Source: Crossiella sp. CA-258035 (GTDB taxonomy: Bacteria; Actinomycetota; Actinomycetes; Mycobacteriales; Pseudonocardiaceae). Taken from it: 64,000 nt of DNA. This document shows, in pieces, positions 1 to 9,761 of this stretch; within the stretch, counting starts at the first letter, position 1, and each line of letters opens with the position of its first letter. The stretch covers positions 6,852,001 through 6,916,000 of the forward strand of contig NZ_CP116413.1 of NCBI RefSeq assembly GCF_030064675.1, written 5' to 3'. The notes under the pieces are model-generated. The model was not told where the DNA came from and searched no databases. It saw nothing but the letters and a program-made list of their open reading frames with translations. Position numbers and translations under genes: made by a program.

Positions 1-916
1 CCGCGATCGGCCGCCGCCCATCGGCGCGGTCGGCCATGATGGTGGCCAGCAGCGCGGCCGGGTCGAGGCGCTGGTCCGGGGTGACCGGCACCGGCACCAC
101 GGCGTCCTCGCCGAGGCCGAGGATGCCCGCGTTGCGCTGCACCGAGAAGTGCGCGGCGGCGCTGCAGTACACCCGGGGCCGCTCGGCCGGGGTGTGCTCG
201 CGGGCGAGCAGCAGGCCCATCAGGTTGGACTCGGTGCCGCCGGAGGTCAGCACTCCCCCGGCCTGCTCCGGCTGGTAGCCCACGAGCTCGGCGAGCGCGC
301 GGACCACCCAGGGTTCCAGCTCGGTGGCGGCGGGCGCCTGGTCCCAGGAGTCCAGGGACTGGTTCATCGCCCCGGCCGCGATCTCGGCGGCGACCGCGAT
401 GGCCAGTGGCGGGCAGTGCAGGTGCCCGGCGCAGCGCGGATCGGCCGGGTCGGCGGAACCCGCGGCGATGAGCCTGGTCAGCTCGGCGAGCGCGGGTTCG
501 GCGCCGATGCCCTTGGCGGGCAAGGGGTTGTGGTCGACGGCGGCCGCGGCCGCGGCGGCGATGTGCGCGGGCGGTCCGGCCGGGGTTGGGCCGCCGCGTT
601 CGGCGGTGCCCTTGGCCAGGGACTCCAGCACGATGTCGACGAGCGGGGCGAGCGCGGCGGCGCCGGCCACGCCACCGGCGAGGGCGGCGGGGTCCGGGGA
701 GCCGAACTGGCCGCGGTGGGGAGCGGGGCCTGCCGAGCCGTGGCCGGGCGCAGCAGGGCCGGCGGGGCTGGGCGTGGCGGCGGAACCTGGCGCTGCGGCA
801 GGGCCGGGCGCTGCGGCGGGGCTGGCGGTGCCGCTGGAGCCGGGCGCGGCGGAACCGGCCGGGCGCTCGGGTGTTCTTGGCACGCCGTCGGTTCGGGCGC
901 TCCACTTCGCGGTCAT
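1..916 (-). CDS. Diaminobutyrate decarboxylase-like PLP enzyme (5' part, runs off the left edge)
   Basis: The frame is open from an ATG at 916 to the window edge, giving about 305 N-terminal residues. After an Ala/Pro-rich lead of about 65 residues come the motifs GHLHCPP, MNQSLDSWDQAP and TSGGTESNLMGLLLARE, typical of group II PLP decarboxylases of the L-2,4-diaminobutyrate/glutamate decarboxylase family. The PLP lysine would lie beyond the edge. The start overlaps the aminotransferase stop as ATGA (913-916), so the two are translationally coupled. In the known dat-ddc pairs the aminotransferase makes L-2,4-diaminobutyrate and this enzyme decarboxylates it to 1,3-diaminopropane, often a siderophore precursor. 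Substrate is inferred from the partner gene; another aromatic or acidic amino acid decarboxylase is less likely. Confidence 0.85.
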   Translation of the reverse strand, partial: MTAKWSARTDGVPRTPERPAGSAAPGSSGTASPAAAPGPAAAPGSAATPSPAGPAAPGHGSAGPAPHRGQFGSPDPAALAGGVAGAAALAPLVDIVLESLAKGTAERGGPTPAGPPAHIAAAAAAAVDHNPLPAKGIGAEPALAELTRLIAAGSADPADPRCAGHLHCPPLAIAVAAEIAAGAMNQSLDSWDQAPAATELEPWVVRALAELVGYQPEQAGGVLTSGGTESNLMGLLLAREHTPAERPRVYCSAAAHFSVQRNAGILGLGEDAVVPVPVTPDQRLDPAALLATIMADRADGRRPIA

Positions 917-2286
917 CGGCTCGCTCCGCGGTCGACCGCGGTCACGGCCTCGCCCAGGCGGTTGAGCACGCTGGTGGCCTCCTGGTCGGTGATGGTCAGT
1001 GGGGGCAGCAGCCGGACCACCGAGTCGCCCCGGCCGCCCAGCTCCAGGAGCAGGCCGCGGTGCAGGCATTCCGTGCGGATGGCGGCGGCCAGTTCCGGGG
1101 CGGCCGGGCGGGCGCCGAGGGCGTCCGGGGTGGCGTCCGGGTTGACGATTTCCAGGCCCAGCATGAGGCCGCGGCCGCGGACCTCGCCGATGCAGGAGGA
1201 GTTTCCTTGCAGGACGCGGAGTTCGGCCAGCATCCTGTCGCCCAGGTCGGCGGCGCGGGCGGACAGGTCCTGCTCGGCGACGAAGCGCAGGGTGGCCGCG
1301 CCGGCTGCCATGGCGAGCTGGTTGCCGCGGAAGGTGCCGGTGTGCGCGCCGGGCAGCCAACTGTCCAAAGCGGACTTGTAGACGATCACCGCGAGGGGCA
1401 GGCTGCCGCCGATGGCCTTGGACAGCACCATGACGTCCGGGGTGATCCCGCTGTGCTGCACGGCCCAGAACTCGCCGGTGCGGCCGACGCCGGTCTGCAC
1501 CTCGTCCACGATGAGCGGGATCCCGTGCTCTTCGGTGATCCGGCGCATGTCGCGCAGCCATCTGTCGGGGCTGGGGATGACGCCACCCTCGCCCTGCACC
1601 GCTTCCAGTATCATGGCGGCGGGTGGCAGGACCCCGGAGTGGCTGTCGGTGAGCAGCGACTCGACCAGGCGCGCGCCGATCTGGTGCGCCTGCGGGCCGC
1701 CGAGGCCGAACGGGCAGCGGTAGTCGTAGGGGTAGGGCAGCCGGGTCACGTTGAACCCGTTGTCCGCCAACGGCTCGCGCACCGCGAGGTTGCCGCTGGT
1801 GGCCAGCGCGCCGGCGGTCATGCCGTGGTAGGCGCCGGTGAAGGCGAGCACGTTCTGCCTGCCGGTGGCGGTGCGGGCGAGCTTGAGCGCGGCCTCCACC
1901 GCGTCGGTGCCCGCCGGGCCGCAGAAGTGGATCCGGCAGTCCGCGGCCAGCTCCGGTGGCAGGGTGTCCAGCAGCGCGGTGGTGAAGTCGTCCTTCTCCG
2001 GGGTGCTGATGTCCAGCGCGTGCAGTGGCGCGCCGGAGTCGAGCACCCGGCGGATCGCGGCCAGCACCACCGGGTGGTTGTGGCCCAGCGCCAGGGTGCC
2101 GGCGCCGGCCAGGCAGTCCAGGTACTCGCGGCCGTCGGCTCCGGTGACGCGCAGGCCGTCGGCGTGCACCGGGACCACCGGGAAGCTGCGGGCGTAGGTG
2201 CGCGCGGCGGACTCGCGATCCCGTTGCCTGCCCAGCACTGCCGCGAGGTCGATCTCCGCGTGCGCGGCGTCGGTCCAGGCTGTCAT
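913..2286 (-). CDS. Diaminobutyrate--2-oxoglutarate aminotransferase
   Basis: A 457-residue class III PLP aminotransferase of the EctB/Dat group, predicted to transfer the amino group between glutamate and aspartate semialdehyde to form L-2,4-diaminobutyrate. Visible motifs are the GTDAVEAALKLAR region, the aspartate in LIVDEVQTGVGRTG (about 258-271) and the Schiff-base lysine in VLSKAIGGSLPL (about K290). The ATG at 2286 follows a TGGGGGA ribosome site; an in-frame start at 2406 would add 40 non-conserved residues. Because ddc follows directly, diamine or siderophore supply is more likely than ectoine: no ectA or ectC is visible. Confidence 0.9.
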   Translation of the reverse strand: MTAWTDAAHAEIDLAAVLGRQRDRESAARTYARSFPVVPVHADGLRVTGADGREYLDCLAGAGTLALGHNHPVVLAAIRRVLDSGAPLHALDISTPEKDDFTTALLDTLPPELAADCRIHFCGPAGTDAVEAALKLARTATGRQNVLAFTGAYHGMTAGALATSGNLAVREPLADNGFNVTRLPYPYDYRCPFGLGGPQAHQIGARLVESLLTDSHSGVLPPAAMILEAVQGEGGVIPSPDRWLRDMRRITEEHGIPLIVDEVQTGVGRTGEFWAVQHSGITPDVMVLSKAIGGSLPLAVIVYKSALDSWLPGAHTGTFRGNQLAMAAGAATLRFVAEQDLSARAADLGDRMLAELRVLQGNSSCIGEVRGRGLMLGLEIVNPDATPDALGARPAAPELAAAIRTECLHRGLLLELGGRGDSVVRLLPPLTITDQEATSVLNRLGEAVTAVDRGASR

Positions 2287-2399
2287 CAGGCATCCCCCAG
2301 GGTCGAGTGGTTCCACGAAGGTCGTTCGGCGCCGGCGGCAGCGCAACTGCTGTGGTGGGGGAGGTGCCGCCGGTCGGTGTGCAGGGCCTTCGTCCGCAT

Positions 2400-2415
2400 C
2401 AGCCAAATCCTAATC
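2400..2415 (-). promoter_or_regulatory. Weak candidate iron box upstream of the dat-ddc operon
   Basis: The complementary strand reads GATTAGGATTTGGCT about 115 bp upstream of the aminotransferase start. It resembles one half of the DmdR/IdeR iron box (TTAGGTTAGGCT...) with an insertion. The dyad is incomplete, so this is only suggestive of iron control. Confidence 0.2.
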
Positions 2416-2497
2416 TCGGCGTGCGCGCCTTGCGCCCGGCCGCGAGGATTTGCGATGATCGGCACATGATCAACGGAAGGGGCCTCGCCCACCGCGC

Positions 2498-5400
2498 ATG
2501 GTGAGCGGCCACCACGGCGACCGTGAGCCGAGCTCCGGAGCCGACCAGCTGTCCGACCTGCTGACCCTGCCGCACACCGAACGCACGACCGCGATCGCGG
2601 CGTTCGCGCGGGCACTGAGCACGCCCGGATACCGGGCGATCCTGGCCGAACTGGACATCGGCGACCAGCATCAACGTGAGCTGGGCCTGTTCCTGGCCGT
2701 GGCACGGCGGGACCTGGAAACCCTGGTCAACGCGCTGCTGGACCCGCGACTGCGGCCGAGGGCGCTGGCCGCCACGGTGCGGTTGCCGGTGCCGGATGAC
2801 GTGCTGCACGAGGTGCTGCGCAGCGCGCCGCGCCGGGACCGGCTGCTGCTGTACCGGACACTGCGGCAGTCCCGGCGGCGCGGGCTGGCCGATGAGCTCC
2901 TGCCGGTGGTCGCGCAGCGGTTCGACCTGACCGAGGCGCGCGCCCTGCTGACCGCCTGTTCGCCCAGCGTGATCGCGGTGTGGCTGCCGAAGCTCGGCGC
3001 CACGCCCGCACTGCTGCGCGGCCTGGCGCGGGTGGCGCCGGCGGCGGTGCTGGCGCACCTGATCGCGGACCTGCCCGGCCTGGCCGAGCCGAACCGGTGG
3101 AACTGGCGGCGGCGGCACGGCGGTCTGCTCACCCTGCTGTTCCGGCGGATACCGGAGGCGGTGGCGCGGGCGCTGGTCAGCGCCGAGCACGCGGTGCCGA
3201 TCGCGGCGGCGGACCAGACCCCTCGGCTGGCCGCGGCGATCGTGCGGGCGGCCGGGGACGACCTGCCCTCGGTGTTCGGCCGGATCGGCGCGGGCGGTTT
3301 TGACCGGTTGTTGCTGCGCGCGCTGCCCGAGGGCGAGCGGCTGGCGCTGCTGGCACAGGTGTACCCGGGGCAGGTGGCAGCCAAGGCCGAGCCCGCTCTG
3401 CTGGCCGAACTGCCCGAGGCGGACCGGGTGCCGCTGGCCAGGGCCGCGCTCGCGCTGGAGCGGGAGTCCCGGCTGGAGTTCGAGGCGCTGCTGCCACCGG
3501 CGGAGGCCAGTGCCGCGCTGGCCGGGGCGACCAGCAGCCACCGGGTGCTGACCAGGGCGCAGGGCTGGCGGGTGGCGCTGGCCAGCGCGGCGCGCGGCGG
3601 TGATCCGGCGGTGTTCGCCTCGGCGGTGCGGGCGGCGGTCCGAGCGCTGCACGACCAGGACCGGGTGCGCACCCAGGCCCTCACGCAGATCCGGGTGGCG
3701 CCGTCCCGGTTGCTGGCCGCGGTGCCGGTGCCGGTGCTGGCCGAGGCGGTCACCATCGTGGTGACGGCCAGGGACAGTTCGAAGTGGACGTTCGAGGCCC
3801 TGGACGACTGGCTGCGCCGCACCATCGCGGCCGATGCGGACGCCGAGCGGCAGATCGGCCTGGTGCCGCTGCTGGCCCGCCTGCACCGGGACCGGCGGGC
3901 CCCGGCGCGACGGCTGGCCCTGCGGCTGCCGCCGCCGGTGTGGGCGCGGCTCTGGGCGAGCATGCGGGAGCCGGTGCTGCACGAGGCGGCGGGCGGGCGG
4001 TTTGACCCGGCGCTGCGGGCGGCGGAGATGTTCGGGGCCAACCTGGCCGCGGCGCCGGAGCTGGACGAGCTGATGTGGCGGATCGCGAGGCACAGCAACG
4101 ACATCCGGCAGGTCGAGACGGCGATCCGGTGCTGGCTGGCCGGTTCCGGTCAGCGCGCGGAGCGGGTGCGGCGGATCGTGCGGCACAACCCGGCCTGGGG
4201 CGCGTTGCCCGCGGTGTGGCGGGAGGTGAGCACGCGCCACACCGACCTGCTGGACCTGGTGCTGCCCGCGGTCGTGCCGCCGCGCACCCCGCGTTCGGTG
4301 CCGCACCGGTGGACGGCGGCACAGCGGGAGCTGGCCGCGCGCCGGGCCGAGGCGGTCGCGCTGGACGAGCGGAACGAGCTGTGGCAGCGGGTGGACGCGG
4401 TGTCCGGGATCCGGTCGGCGGACACGCTGATCACGTTGACGGCCAACGAGAACCAGCCGATCGTGGCCGCTGCGGCGACCGAGCTGGGCGTGAGCGCGCC
4501 GGTGCGGGTGGCGTTGCCGGTGCTGCTGCGGATCGCCGGTGGTCCCAGTGGACCGGCGGCCCGCGCGGCGGTGCGCGCGCTGCGCCGGGCGCTGGACACC
4601 GTGCCGGACGCGGAAGCCGTCGCGGTGCTCGGGACACTGCTGGCCGGGCCGCGGTCGGTGGGCACCGCGAAGGAGGCCGTGCGGATCCTGGGCACGGTTC
4701 GCGGTGGCGAGGCGGCCGGGGTGCTGCTGCGGCTGTGGGCGGAAACTGAGCTGCACCAGGACGTGCGGGCGGCGGTGGCCGGCGCGCTGACCGGTTTCCT
4801 CGGCGAACCGGGAGTGCACGCGGCACTGGCCGAGGCGGTGGCCGGGGCGCCCGCGGTGCGTGAGGCAGTGCTGCGGACCACCGTGGAGCAGGTGGCGCCG
4901 GCCCTGCGTCCGGTGTTCGCCGAACTGGTCAGCCGGACGCTGTCCATCGCGCGCACCGACACCGTGCCGGAGTTGAACCTGGCGTTCTGGGCGTGGTGGC
5001 GCTACCTGCCGGACTGCGCGGCGGCACTGGGCGAGCTGCTGACCCAGGACCTGTCGATGCGCGTCTACCAACGGGTGGCGGAGAACCTGCTGCGCTCGTT
5101 ACCCGTGCCCGAGGCGTTGCCCGCACTGCGTTCCCTGGTGGACGGGCTCGCGCCGGCGGCACGGGACGGCGACGACTCGGCCTGGCGGCAGCTGGGGTGG
5201 CTGTTCGGCGCGCGGGCGCTGAACCATCCCGACCCAACCGGGCAAGCCGAGCTGGACCGGGTGCTGGTGGACGGCTTCCGGACCGCCGGGATGCTGCGCG
5301 AGGCGGCGCACCTGCTCGATGTGATGGCACGGGAGTCGCTGGCGCGCGGGGTGCGGGTCGAGTTGTGGGACGAGCTGGTCGCCACCATCGACGAGCGGGC

Positions 5401-5656
5401 GTTCCGGCTGCCCCGGGAGGCTCGTTACGGCGGGCTGTACGAGGAGGGGGTGCCCGCGGCGACGGTGCTGGCGGTGGTCGACCACCTCGGCGGGCTGGGT
5501 GGGGTGGTGCCGGGGTTGCTGGCGGCGCGGTTGGTGCGGTTCGGGGGGAAGCGGGCGCGGTGGTCGGGGCCGTGGGTGGCTCGGCGGGAGTTGTTGCTGG
5601 GGCATGCGGATGCGGATGTGCGGGCGGCGGTGCGCGGGGTGCGGGTCGGCGGGTGA
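2498..5656 (+). CDS. Large alpha-helical repeat (HEAT-like) protein, function unknown
   Basis: A 1,052-residue protein rich in Ala, Leu and Arg, built from repeated helical pairs (for example LARVAPAAVLAHLIADLPGL, and ALRRALDTVPDAEAVAVLG later). The pattern resembles HEAT/Armadillo scaffolds. No catalytic motif, signal peptide or membrane segment is evident. The ATG at 2498 is preceded by GGAAGGGG at a rather long spacing of about 15 nt; the GTG at 2501 is an alternative. It stands alone, divergent from the dat operon. I recognise no named family and can infer only a protein-binding scaffold role. Confidence 0.8.
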   Translation: MVSGHHGDREPSSGADQLSDLLTLPHTERTTAIAAFARALSTPGYRAILAELDIGDQHQRELGLFLAVARRDLETLVNALLDPRLRPRALAATVRLPVPDDVLHEVLRSAPRRDRLLLYRTLRQSRRRGLADELLPVVAQRFDLTEARALLTACSPSVIAVWLPKLGATPALLRGLARVAPAAVLAHLIADLPGLAEPNRWNWRRRHGGLLTLLFRRIPEAVARALVSAEHAVPIAAADQTPRLAAAIVRAAGDDLPSVFGRIGAGGFDRLLLRALPEGERLALLAQVYPGQVAAKAEPALLAELPEADRVPLARAALALERESRLEFEALLPPAEASAALAGATSSHRVLTRAQGWRVALASAARGGDPAVFASAVRAAVRALHDQDRVRTQALTQIRVAPSRLLAAVPVPVLAEAVTIVVTARDSSKWTFEALDDWLRRTIAADADAERQIGLVPLLARLHRDRRAPARRLALRLPPPVWARLWASMREPVLHEAAGGRFDPALRAAEMFGANLAAAPELDELMWRIARHSNDIRQVETAIRCWLAGSGQRAERVRRIVRHNPAWGALPAVWREVSTRHTDLLDLVLPAVVPPRTPRSVPHRWTAAQRELAARRAEAVALDERNELWQRVDAVSGIRSADTLITLTANENQPIVAAAATELGVSAPVRVALPVLLRIAGGPSGPAARAAVRALRRALDTVPDAEAVAVLGTLLAGPRSVGTAKEAVRILGTVRGGEAAGVLLRLWAETELHQDVRAAVAGALTGFLGEPGVHAALAEAVAGAPAVREAVLRTTVEQVAPALRPVFAELVSRTLSIARTDTVPELNLAFWAWWRYLPDCAAALGELLTQDLSMRVYQRVAENLLRSLPVPEALPALRSLVDGLAPAARDGDDSAWRQLGWLFGARALNHPDPTGQAELDRVLVDGFRTAGMLREAAHLLDVMARESLARGVRVELWDELVATIDERAFRLPREARYGGLYEEGVPAATVLAVVDHLGGLGGVVPGLLAARLVRFGGKRARWSGPWVARRELLLGHADADVRAAVRGVRVGG

Positions 5657-5895
5657 CGGCGGGCCGCGCGACGGTAGCGGCGGCGGGTGGCGGCGGCGCG
5701 CTGTGGGGCGGGTGCGGGCGGGCACGGGATCCGGCGCGGTGGTGGGTTCTGGGGGTGGCGTCTCGGTGCGTGACGGGGATGAATGGCTCCTCCGGGCAGG
5801 TGCCCCGGCGGTCGGCGCGAACCGTGGTCTGCCACCATGCGTGGCATCCTCGGCCGCTTGTCGTCGGCCGGGGGACCCCCAGACGAGGAGCGCCG

Positions 5896-6567
5896 GTGAC
5901 CGTGACCAAAGCGGCCAAGGCCGCGCCAGCCGCGGACCGCATCCGGCGGGCGGCGCTGACCCTGTTCGCGGCGAAAGGCTTCCACGGCACCGGGATCCGG
6001 GATCTGGCCGAGGCGGCCGGGCTGTCCTCGGCCAGTCTGTACCACTACATGGGCACCAAGGAGGACCTGCTGCTGCGGATCATGCGCGAGTGCATGATCC
6101 GGTTGCTGACCGCGGGTCACCGGGTGGTCGCGGCGGATCCGGATCCGCGGTCACGGCTGGCCGGGCTGGTGCAGGTGCACGTGCTCAGCCACGCGCTGCA
6201 CCCGCTGGAGACCGCGGTGGTGGACCACGAGCTGCGGGCCCTCTCCCCCGCCGCCCGCGCGAGCGTGGTGGCGCAGCGGGACGAGTACGAGGACCTGTGG
6301 CGGGCGGCCATCGAGGAGGGCTGCGCCAGCGGGGTGTTCCGCAGCTCGGCGCCCGCGGTGACCCGGTTGGCGCTGCTGGAGATGTGCGGCGGGGTGGCCC
6401 GCTGGTACTCCCCGCGTGGCAGGCTGGCGCTGACCGGGCTGGCCGTGCACTACACCGAGATCGCCTTCGGGGCACTGCGTGCCGAACCGTCCACAGTGGA
6501 CATTGAAGCAGCGCGGCTGCGGACCGGGCTGGTCAGCGAGGTGTGGGGCGGGGCAGCGCGCCGTTGA
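5896..6567 (+). CDS. TetR family transcriptional regulator
   Basis: A 223-residue regulator with an N-terminal helix-turn-helix (residues about 15-65, containing FAAKGFHGTGIRDLAEAAGL and SLYHYMGTKEDLL) and a C-terminal ligand/dimer domain. The GTG at 5896 follows GAGGAG by 6 nt. The frame is open far upstream, but that extension lies in the preceding gene and lacks TetR character. The C-terminal half resembles TetR proteins that sense acyl-CoAs, and the next operon over degrades branched acyl-CoAs, so control of that operon is plausible but unproven. Its 3' end overlaps the convergent gene by 35 bp and carries a GTCCACAGTGGAC motif (6489-6501). Confidence 0.9.
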   Translation: MTVTKAAKAAPAADRIRRAALTLFAAKGFHGTGIRDLAEAAGLSSASLYHYMGTKEDLLLRIMRECMIRLLTAGHRVVAADPDPRSRLAGLVQVHVLSHALHPLETAVVDHELRALSPAARASVVAQRDEYEDLWRAAIEEGCASGVFRSSAPAVTRLALLEMCGGVARWYSPRGRLALTGLAVHYTEIAFGALRAEPSTVDIEAARLRTGLVSEVWGGAARR

Positions 6568-6985
6568 GGGTCTCCCCGGTCGGTGTGCGCGCGGTGCAGA
6601 CCAGCGGCTGTCCCGGTTCCGCGGTCCTGGTGGCCAGCACGCGTTCCCGGCTGCGGCCCTTGTCCAGGGTGATCACGCAGCTCAGGCCGGCGGCCGGATC
6701 GGCGATGCTGACCCTGGCCTCCGTGCCGGGTGGGATGGCCACCTCTTCCTTCCACGGCAGCGTCGGTCCGTCCACAGTGGCCTGGACCGGTGGCTTGTCC
6801 CGGTCGCTGGTGGGCTCGTGGAGGTACTCGATCCGCGCCGGGGCGACCGCGCCGGAGACCTCGTAGGTGACCGAGTAGATGTCGATCGGCCGGTACACCA
6901 CGGTGAGCAGGTAGGTCACGTAGACCACCACGACCAGGCCCACCACACCGAGTGCGGCCAGCAGCGTCTTCGCCCACGGCTTCAT
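6533..6985 (-). CDS. MmpS-like membrane-anchored accessory protein
   Basis: A 150-residue protein with an N-terminal membrane segment (about 8-30) and an extracytoplasmic beta-rich domain. The order VTYEVSG, TLPWKEEVAIPPG, then a conserved Cys pair (LSCVITLDKG and LVCTARTPTG) follows the MmpS pattern of mycobacterial and other actinobacterial transport accessory proteins. No MmpL transporter is nearby, so any export role is an inference. It is convergent with and overlaps the TetR gene. Confidence 0.7.
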   Translation of the reverse strand: MKPWAKTLLAALGVVGLVVVVYVTYLLTVVYRPIDIYSVTYEVSGAVAPARIEYLHEPTSDRDKPPVQATVDGPTLPWKEEVAIPPGTEARVSIADPAAGLSCVITLDKGRSRERVLATRTAEPGQPLVCTARTPTGETLNGALPRPTPR

Positions 6986-7054
6986 GACCCCAGCTTGCCA
7001 CCGGGCTCGCGCGCCGGTGGGCAGCTGGGGGTGTGCTGGCGTGTCCGGACCAGG

Positions 7055-7828
7055 TCAGTTGTGCTCGAACTCAGCCGCGCGCTTCTCGATGAAGGCGGCC
7101 ATGCCCTCCTTCTGGTCCGCGGTGGCGAAGGTGGCGTGGAACAGGCGGCGCTCGAACCGGACGCCCTCGGCCAGGGTGGTCTCGTAGGCGCGGTTCACCG
7201 CCTCCTTGGCCATGATCGCGATCGGCGCGGACATCCCGGCGATGGTGGCCGCGGTGGCCAGCGCGTCCTCCAGCAGCTGGTCCGCGGGCACGATGCGGGA
7301 GACCAGTCCGGCCCGCTCGGCCTCCTCGGCGTCCATCATCCGGCCGGTCAGGCACAGCTCCATCGCCTTGGCCTTGCCGATCGCGCGGGTGAGCCGCTGC
7401 GAGCCGCCGATGCCGGGGATCACGCCGAGCTTGATCTCCGGCTGGCCGAACTTCGCGGTGTCGGCGGCCAGCAGCACGTCGCAGATCATGGCCAGCTCGC
7501 AGCCGCCGCCCAGCGCGTAGCCGGAGACCGCGGCGATGATCGGCTTGCGCACCTGGGCCAGCTGGTCCCACTCGGCGAACCAGTCGTCCAGGTAGACCTG
7601 CGGGTAGCCGTTGGGCTGCATCTCCTTGATGTCCGCGCCCGCCGCGAAGGCCTTGGCCGAACCGGTGATCACCAGCGCGCCGATCTCCGGGTCGCGGTCC
7701 AGCTCCCGGGCCGCGGTGGTGACCTCGCGCATGAGCTGGAGGTTCAGCGCGTTGAGCGCCTTGGGCCGGTTGAGGGTGATCAGGCCGACCCGCTCGCGTC
7801 GCTCAACGAGGATGGTTTCGTAGCTCAC
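7055..7828 (-). CDS. Enoyl-CoA hydratase
   Basis: A 257-residue crotonase-fold enzyme. The oxyanion-hole stretch [16 protein letters not shown] with glutamate E111, and [18 protein letters not shown] with glutamate E131 match the two catalytic acids of mitochondrial-type (ECHS1) hydratases. It hydrates 2-enoyl-CoA esters; in this operon methacrylyl-CoA from valine is the natural substrate. It is the last gene of the operon and its ATG overlaps the mmsB stop (7825-7828). Confidence 0.93.
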   Translation of the reverse strand: MSYETILVERRERVGLITLNRPKALNALNLQLMREVTTAARELDRDPEIGALVITGSAKAFAAGADIKEMQPNGYPQVYLDDWFAEWDQLAQVRKPIIAAVSGYALGGGCELAMICDVLLAADTAKFGQPEIKLGVIPGIGGSQRLTRAIGKAKAMELCLTGRMMDAEEAERAGLVSRIVPADQLLEDALATAATIAGMSAPIAIMAKEAVNRAYETTLAEGVRFERRLFHATFATADQKEGMAAFIEKRAAEFEHN

Positions 7829-8724
7829 GCCTGGTCTCCCTGCTTCGAGCGGTCACGGATGGCGTTGATGATGCCGGAGAAGTCGGTCCCGGCCCCACCC
7901 TCGGCGGCATAGGCGCGGAACAGCTCCGCGGTGTGCCGCCCCAGCGCGGTGTCCGTGCCGGTCTCGGCGGCCGCGGCCTCGGCCAGGCCGAGGTCCTTGA
8001 GCATCAGCGCGGTGGCGAAGCCGGGCTGGTAGTCCCGGTTGGCCGGGCTGCCGGGCACCGGGCCGGGCACCGGGCAGTTGGTGGTCAGCGCCCAGCACTG
8101 GCCGGAGGCGGTGGAGGCCACGTCGAAGAGCGCCTGGTGGGACAGGCCGAGCTTCTCCCCCAGCACGAACGCCTCGCTGACCGCGACCATGGAGATGCCC
8201 AGGATCATGTTGTTGCAGATCTTGGCGGCCTGCCCGGCTCCGGACTCGCCGCAGTGCACCGAGCGGCGGCCCATCAGCGCCAGGATCGGCTCCGCGCGGG
8301 CGAAGTTGTCGGTGGAGCCGCCTACCATGAAGGTCAGGGTGGCGGCCTGGGCGCCGACGACGCCCCCGGAGACCGGGGCGTCCAGTGCGGCGTGCCCGGC
8401 GTTCGCGGCTGCCTCGGCGGCCTGGCGGGCGGCGGCCACGTCGATGGTGGAGCAGTCCAGGAACAGGGTGCCCGGCTTGGCCTCGGGCAGGATCTCCCGG
8501 TAGCAGTCCAGCACGTGCGCGCCGCTGGGCAGCATGGTGATGACCACCTCGGCCGCCCGCACGGCCTGCACCGCGCTGCCCGCTGGGCTGACGCCCGCGG
8601 CTTCGGCGGCGTCCACCGCGGCGGCGACCGGGTCGTAGCCGTGCACGGTGTGCCCGGCCTTGACCAGGTTGGCGGCCATCGGGCCACCCATGTTGCCCAG
8701 GCCGAGGAATCCGATGACGGTCAT
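7825..8724 (-). CDS. mmsB: 3-hydroxyisobutyrate dehydrogenase
   Basis: A 299-residue enzyme oxidising 3-hydroxyisobutyrate to methylmalonate semialdehyde with NAD. It has the N-terminal Rossmann motif [12 protein letters not shown], the substrate signature DAPVSGG (about 116-122) and the catalytic lysine in [11 protein letters not shown] (K168). The ATG at 8724 overlaps the stop of the upstream hydrolase as ATGA. The frame stays open further upstream, but that lies inside the hydrolase gene. Confidence 0.95.
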   Translation of the reverse strand: MTVIGFLGLGNMGGPMAANLVKAGHTVHGYDPVAAAVDAAEAAGVSPAGSAVQAVRAAEVVITMLPSGAHVLDCYREILPEAKPGTLFLDCSTIDVAAARQAAEAAANAGHAALDAPVSGGVVGAQAATLTFMVGGSTDNFARAEPILALMGRRSVHCGESGAGQAAKICNNMILGISMVAVSEAFVLGEKLGLSHQALFDVASTASGQCWALTTNCPVPGPVPGSPANRDYQPGFATALMLKDLGLAEAAAAETGTDTALGRHTAELFRAYAAEGGAGTDFSGIINAIRDRSKQGDQA

Positions 8725-9761
8725 GCCGAACCTCCGAACACGGGCTGCTGTCCTGGCTTCGGGGTGAAGTACTCCTCGACCGCGGCGTCGGCGACCTCGG
8801 CCAGGGTGGCCGGGTGCCAGGTCGGGTTGCGGTCCTTGTCGATGACCGCGGCGCGGATGCCCTCGGCCAGGTCCGGCGCGGTGAGGAACCGGCTGACCAG
8901 GCGGTGCTCCAGGTTCAGGCATTCCTCCACAGTGGACAGTCCGCGGGCGGTGCGCAGCGCGCGCAGGGCGACCTTGACCGCGGTGGGCGCCTTGGCCTGG
9001 ATCTCCTTGGCCGCTGCCTCGGCTCCCGGGTGCCCGCTGCCGTGCAGGTTGGCCAGGATCTGCTCGACGGTGTCGGCGGCGTAGCAGGAGTCGATCCACT
9101 CCCGGTCCTCGGCCAGCTGACCGGCGGGCGGGGTCTCCGCGCGGGCGGCGATCTCCACCAGCAGCTGCTCGGCGGGCAGTTCGGCCAGCTCGGGCAGGAC
9201 CGCGCTGGGCAGGTACTGGTCGGCCAGGCCGCACAGGATCGCGTCCGCGGCGCCGATCCGGCCGCCGGTGAGCGCGAGGTGGGTGCCCAGCTCGCCGGGC
9301 GCGCGGGAGAGCAGGAAGGTGCCGCCCACGTCGGGGATGAAGCCGATGGAGACCTCGGGCATGCCGATCGCGGTCCGCTCGGTGACCACCCGCACGCTGC
9401 CGTGCGCGGACACCCCGACCCCGCCGCCCATGACCAGGCCGTCCATGAACACCGCGTACGGCTTGGGGTAGTTCGCGATCAGCGCGTTGACCTGGTACTC
9501 CTCGCGCCAGAATCCGATCGGCCCGTCGGTGCCGTCCTGGATCGCTCGGTAGATCGAGCGGATGTCGCCACCGGCGCACAGGCCGCGTTCGCCCGCGCCG
9601 TCCAGCAGCACCGCGTGCACCGCGGCGTCGGTGGCCCACGAGGTGAGCGCCTTGCCCATCTCGCGCAGCATGTCATCGCTGAGCGCGTTGATCGCCCGCG
9701 GCCGGTTGAGCGTGATCCGGCCGACGCCGCCGGTGACCCTGATGAGGATGTCCTCGCTCAT
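8721..9761 (-). CDS. 3-hydroxyisobutyryl-CoA hydrolase
   Basis: A 346-residue member of the HIBCH branch of the crotonase family. Key features are CAGGDIRSIY, VMGGGVGVSAHG, and MPEVSIGFIPDVGG with the catalytic E136 and D144 typical of the hydrolase branch. It frees 3-hydroxyisobutyrate from CoA, the step between the hydratase and MmsB. Both ends overlap neighbours by 4 bp. The SxVE region carries a variant of the recurrent TCCAC(A/T)GTGG motif (8926-8937). Confidence 0.93.
   Translation of the reverse strand: MSEDILIRVTGGVGRITLNRPRAINALSDDMLREMGKALTSWATDAAVHAVLLDGAGERGLCAGGDIRSIYRAIQDGTDGPIGFWREEYQVNALIANYPKPYAVFMDGLVMGGGVGVSAHGSVRVVTERTAIGMPEVSIGFIPDVGGTFLLSRAPGELGTHLALTGGRIGAADAILCGLADQYLPSAVLPELAELPAEQLLVEIAARAETPPAGQLAEDREWIDSCYAADTVEQILANLHGSGHPGAEAAAKEIQAKAPTAVKVALRALRTARGLSTVEECLNLEHRLVSRFLTAPDLAEGIRAAVIDKDRNPTWHPATLAEVADAAVEEYFTPKPGQQPVFGGSA

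Noticed and set aside
913-2406. Ectoine operon (the aminotransferase resembles EctB)
   Set aside because: No ectA or ectC is adjacent; the coupled gene is a decarboxylase, pointing to diaminopropane or siderophore chemistry.
2399-5071. 890-residue minus-strand open frame
   Set aside because: It is rich in Arg, Gln, His and Pro without family motifs and lies opposite the well-formed helical-repeat gene; a typical high-GC antisense shadow.
4993-5895. N-terminal extension of the TetR frame
   Set aside because: It overlaps the helical-repeat gene, and the GTG at 5896 has a good ribosome site and gives the normal TetR length.
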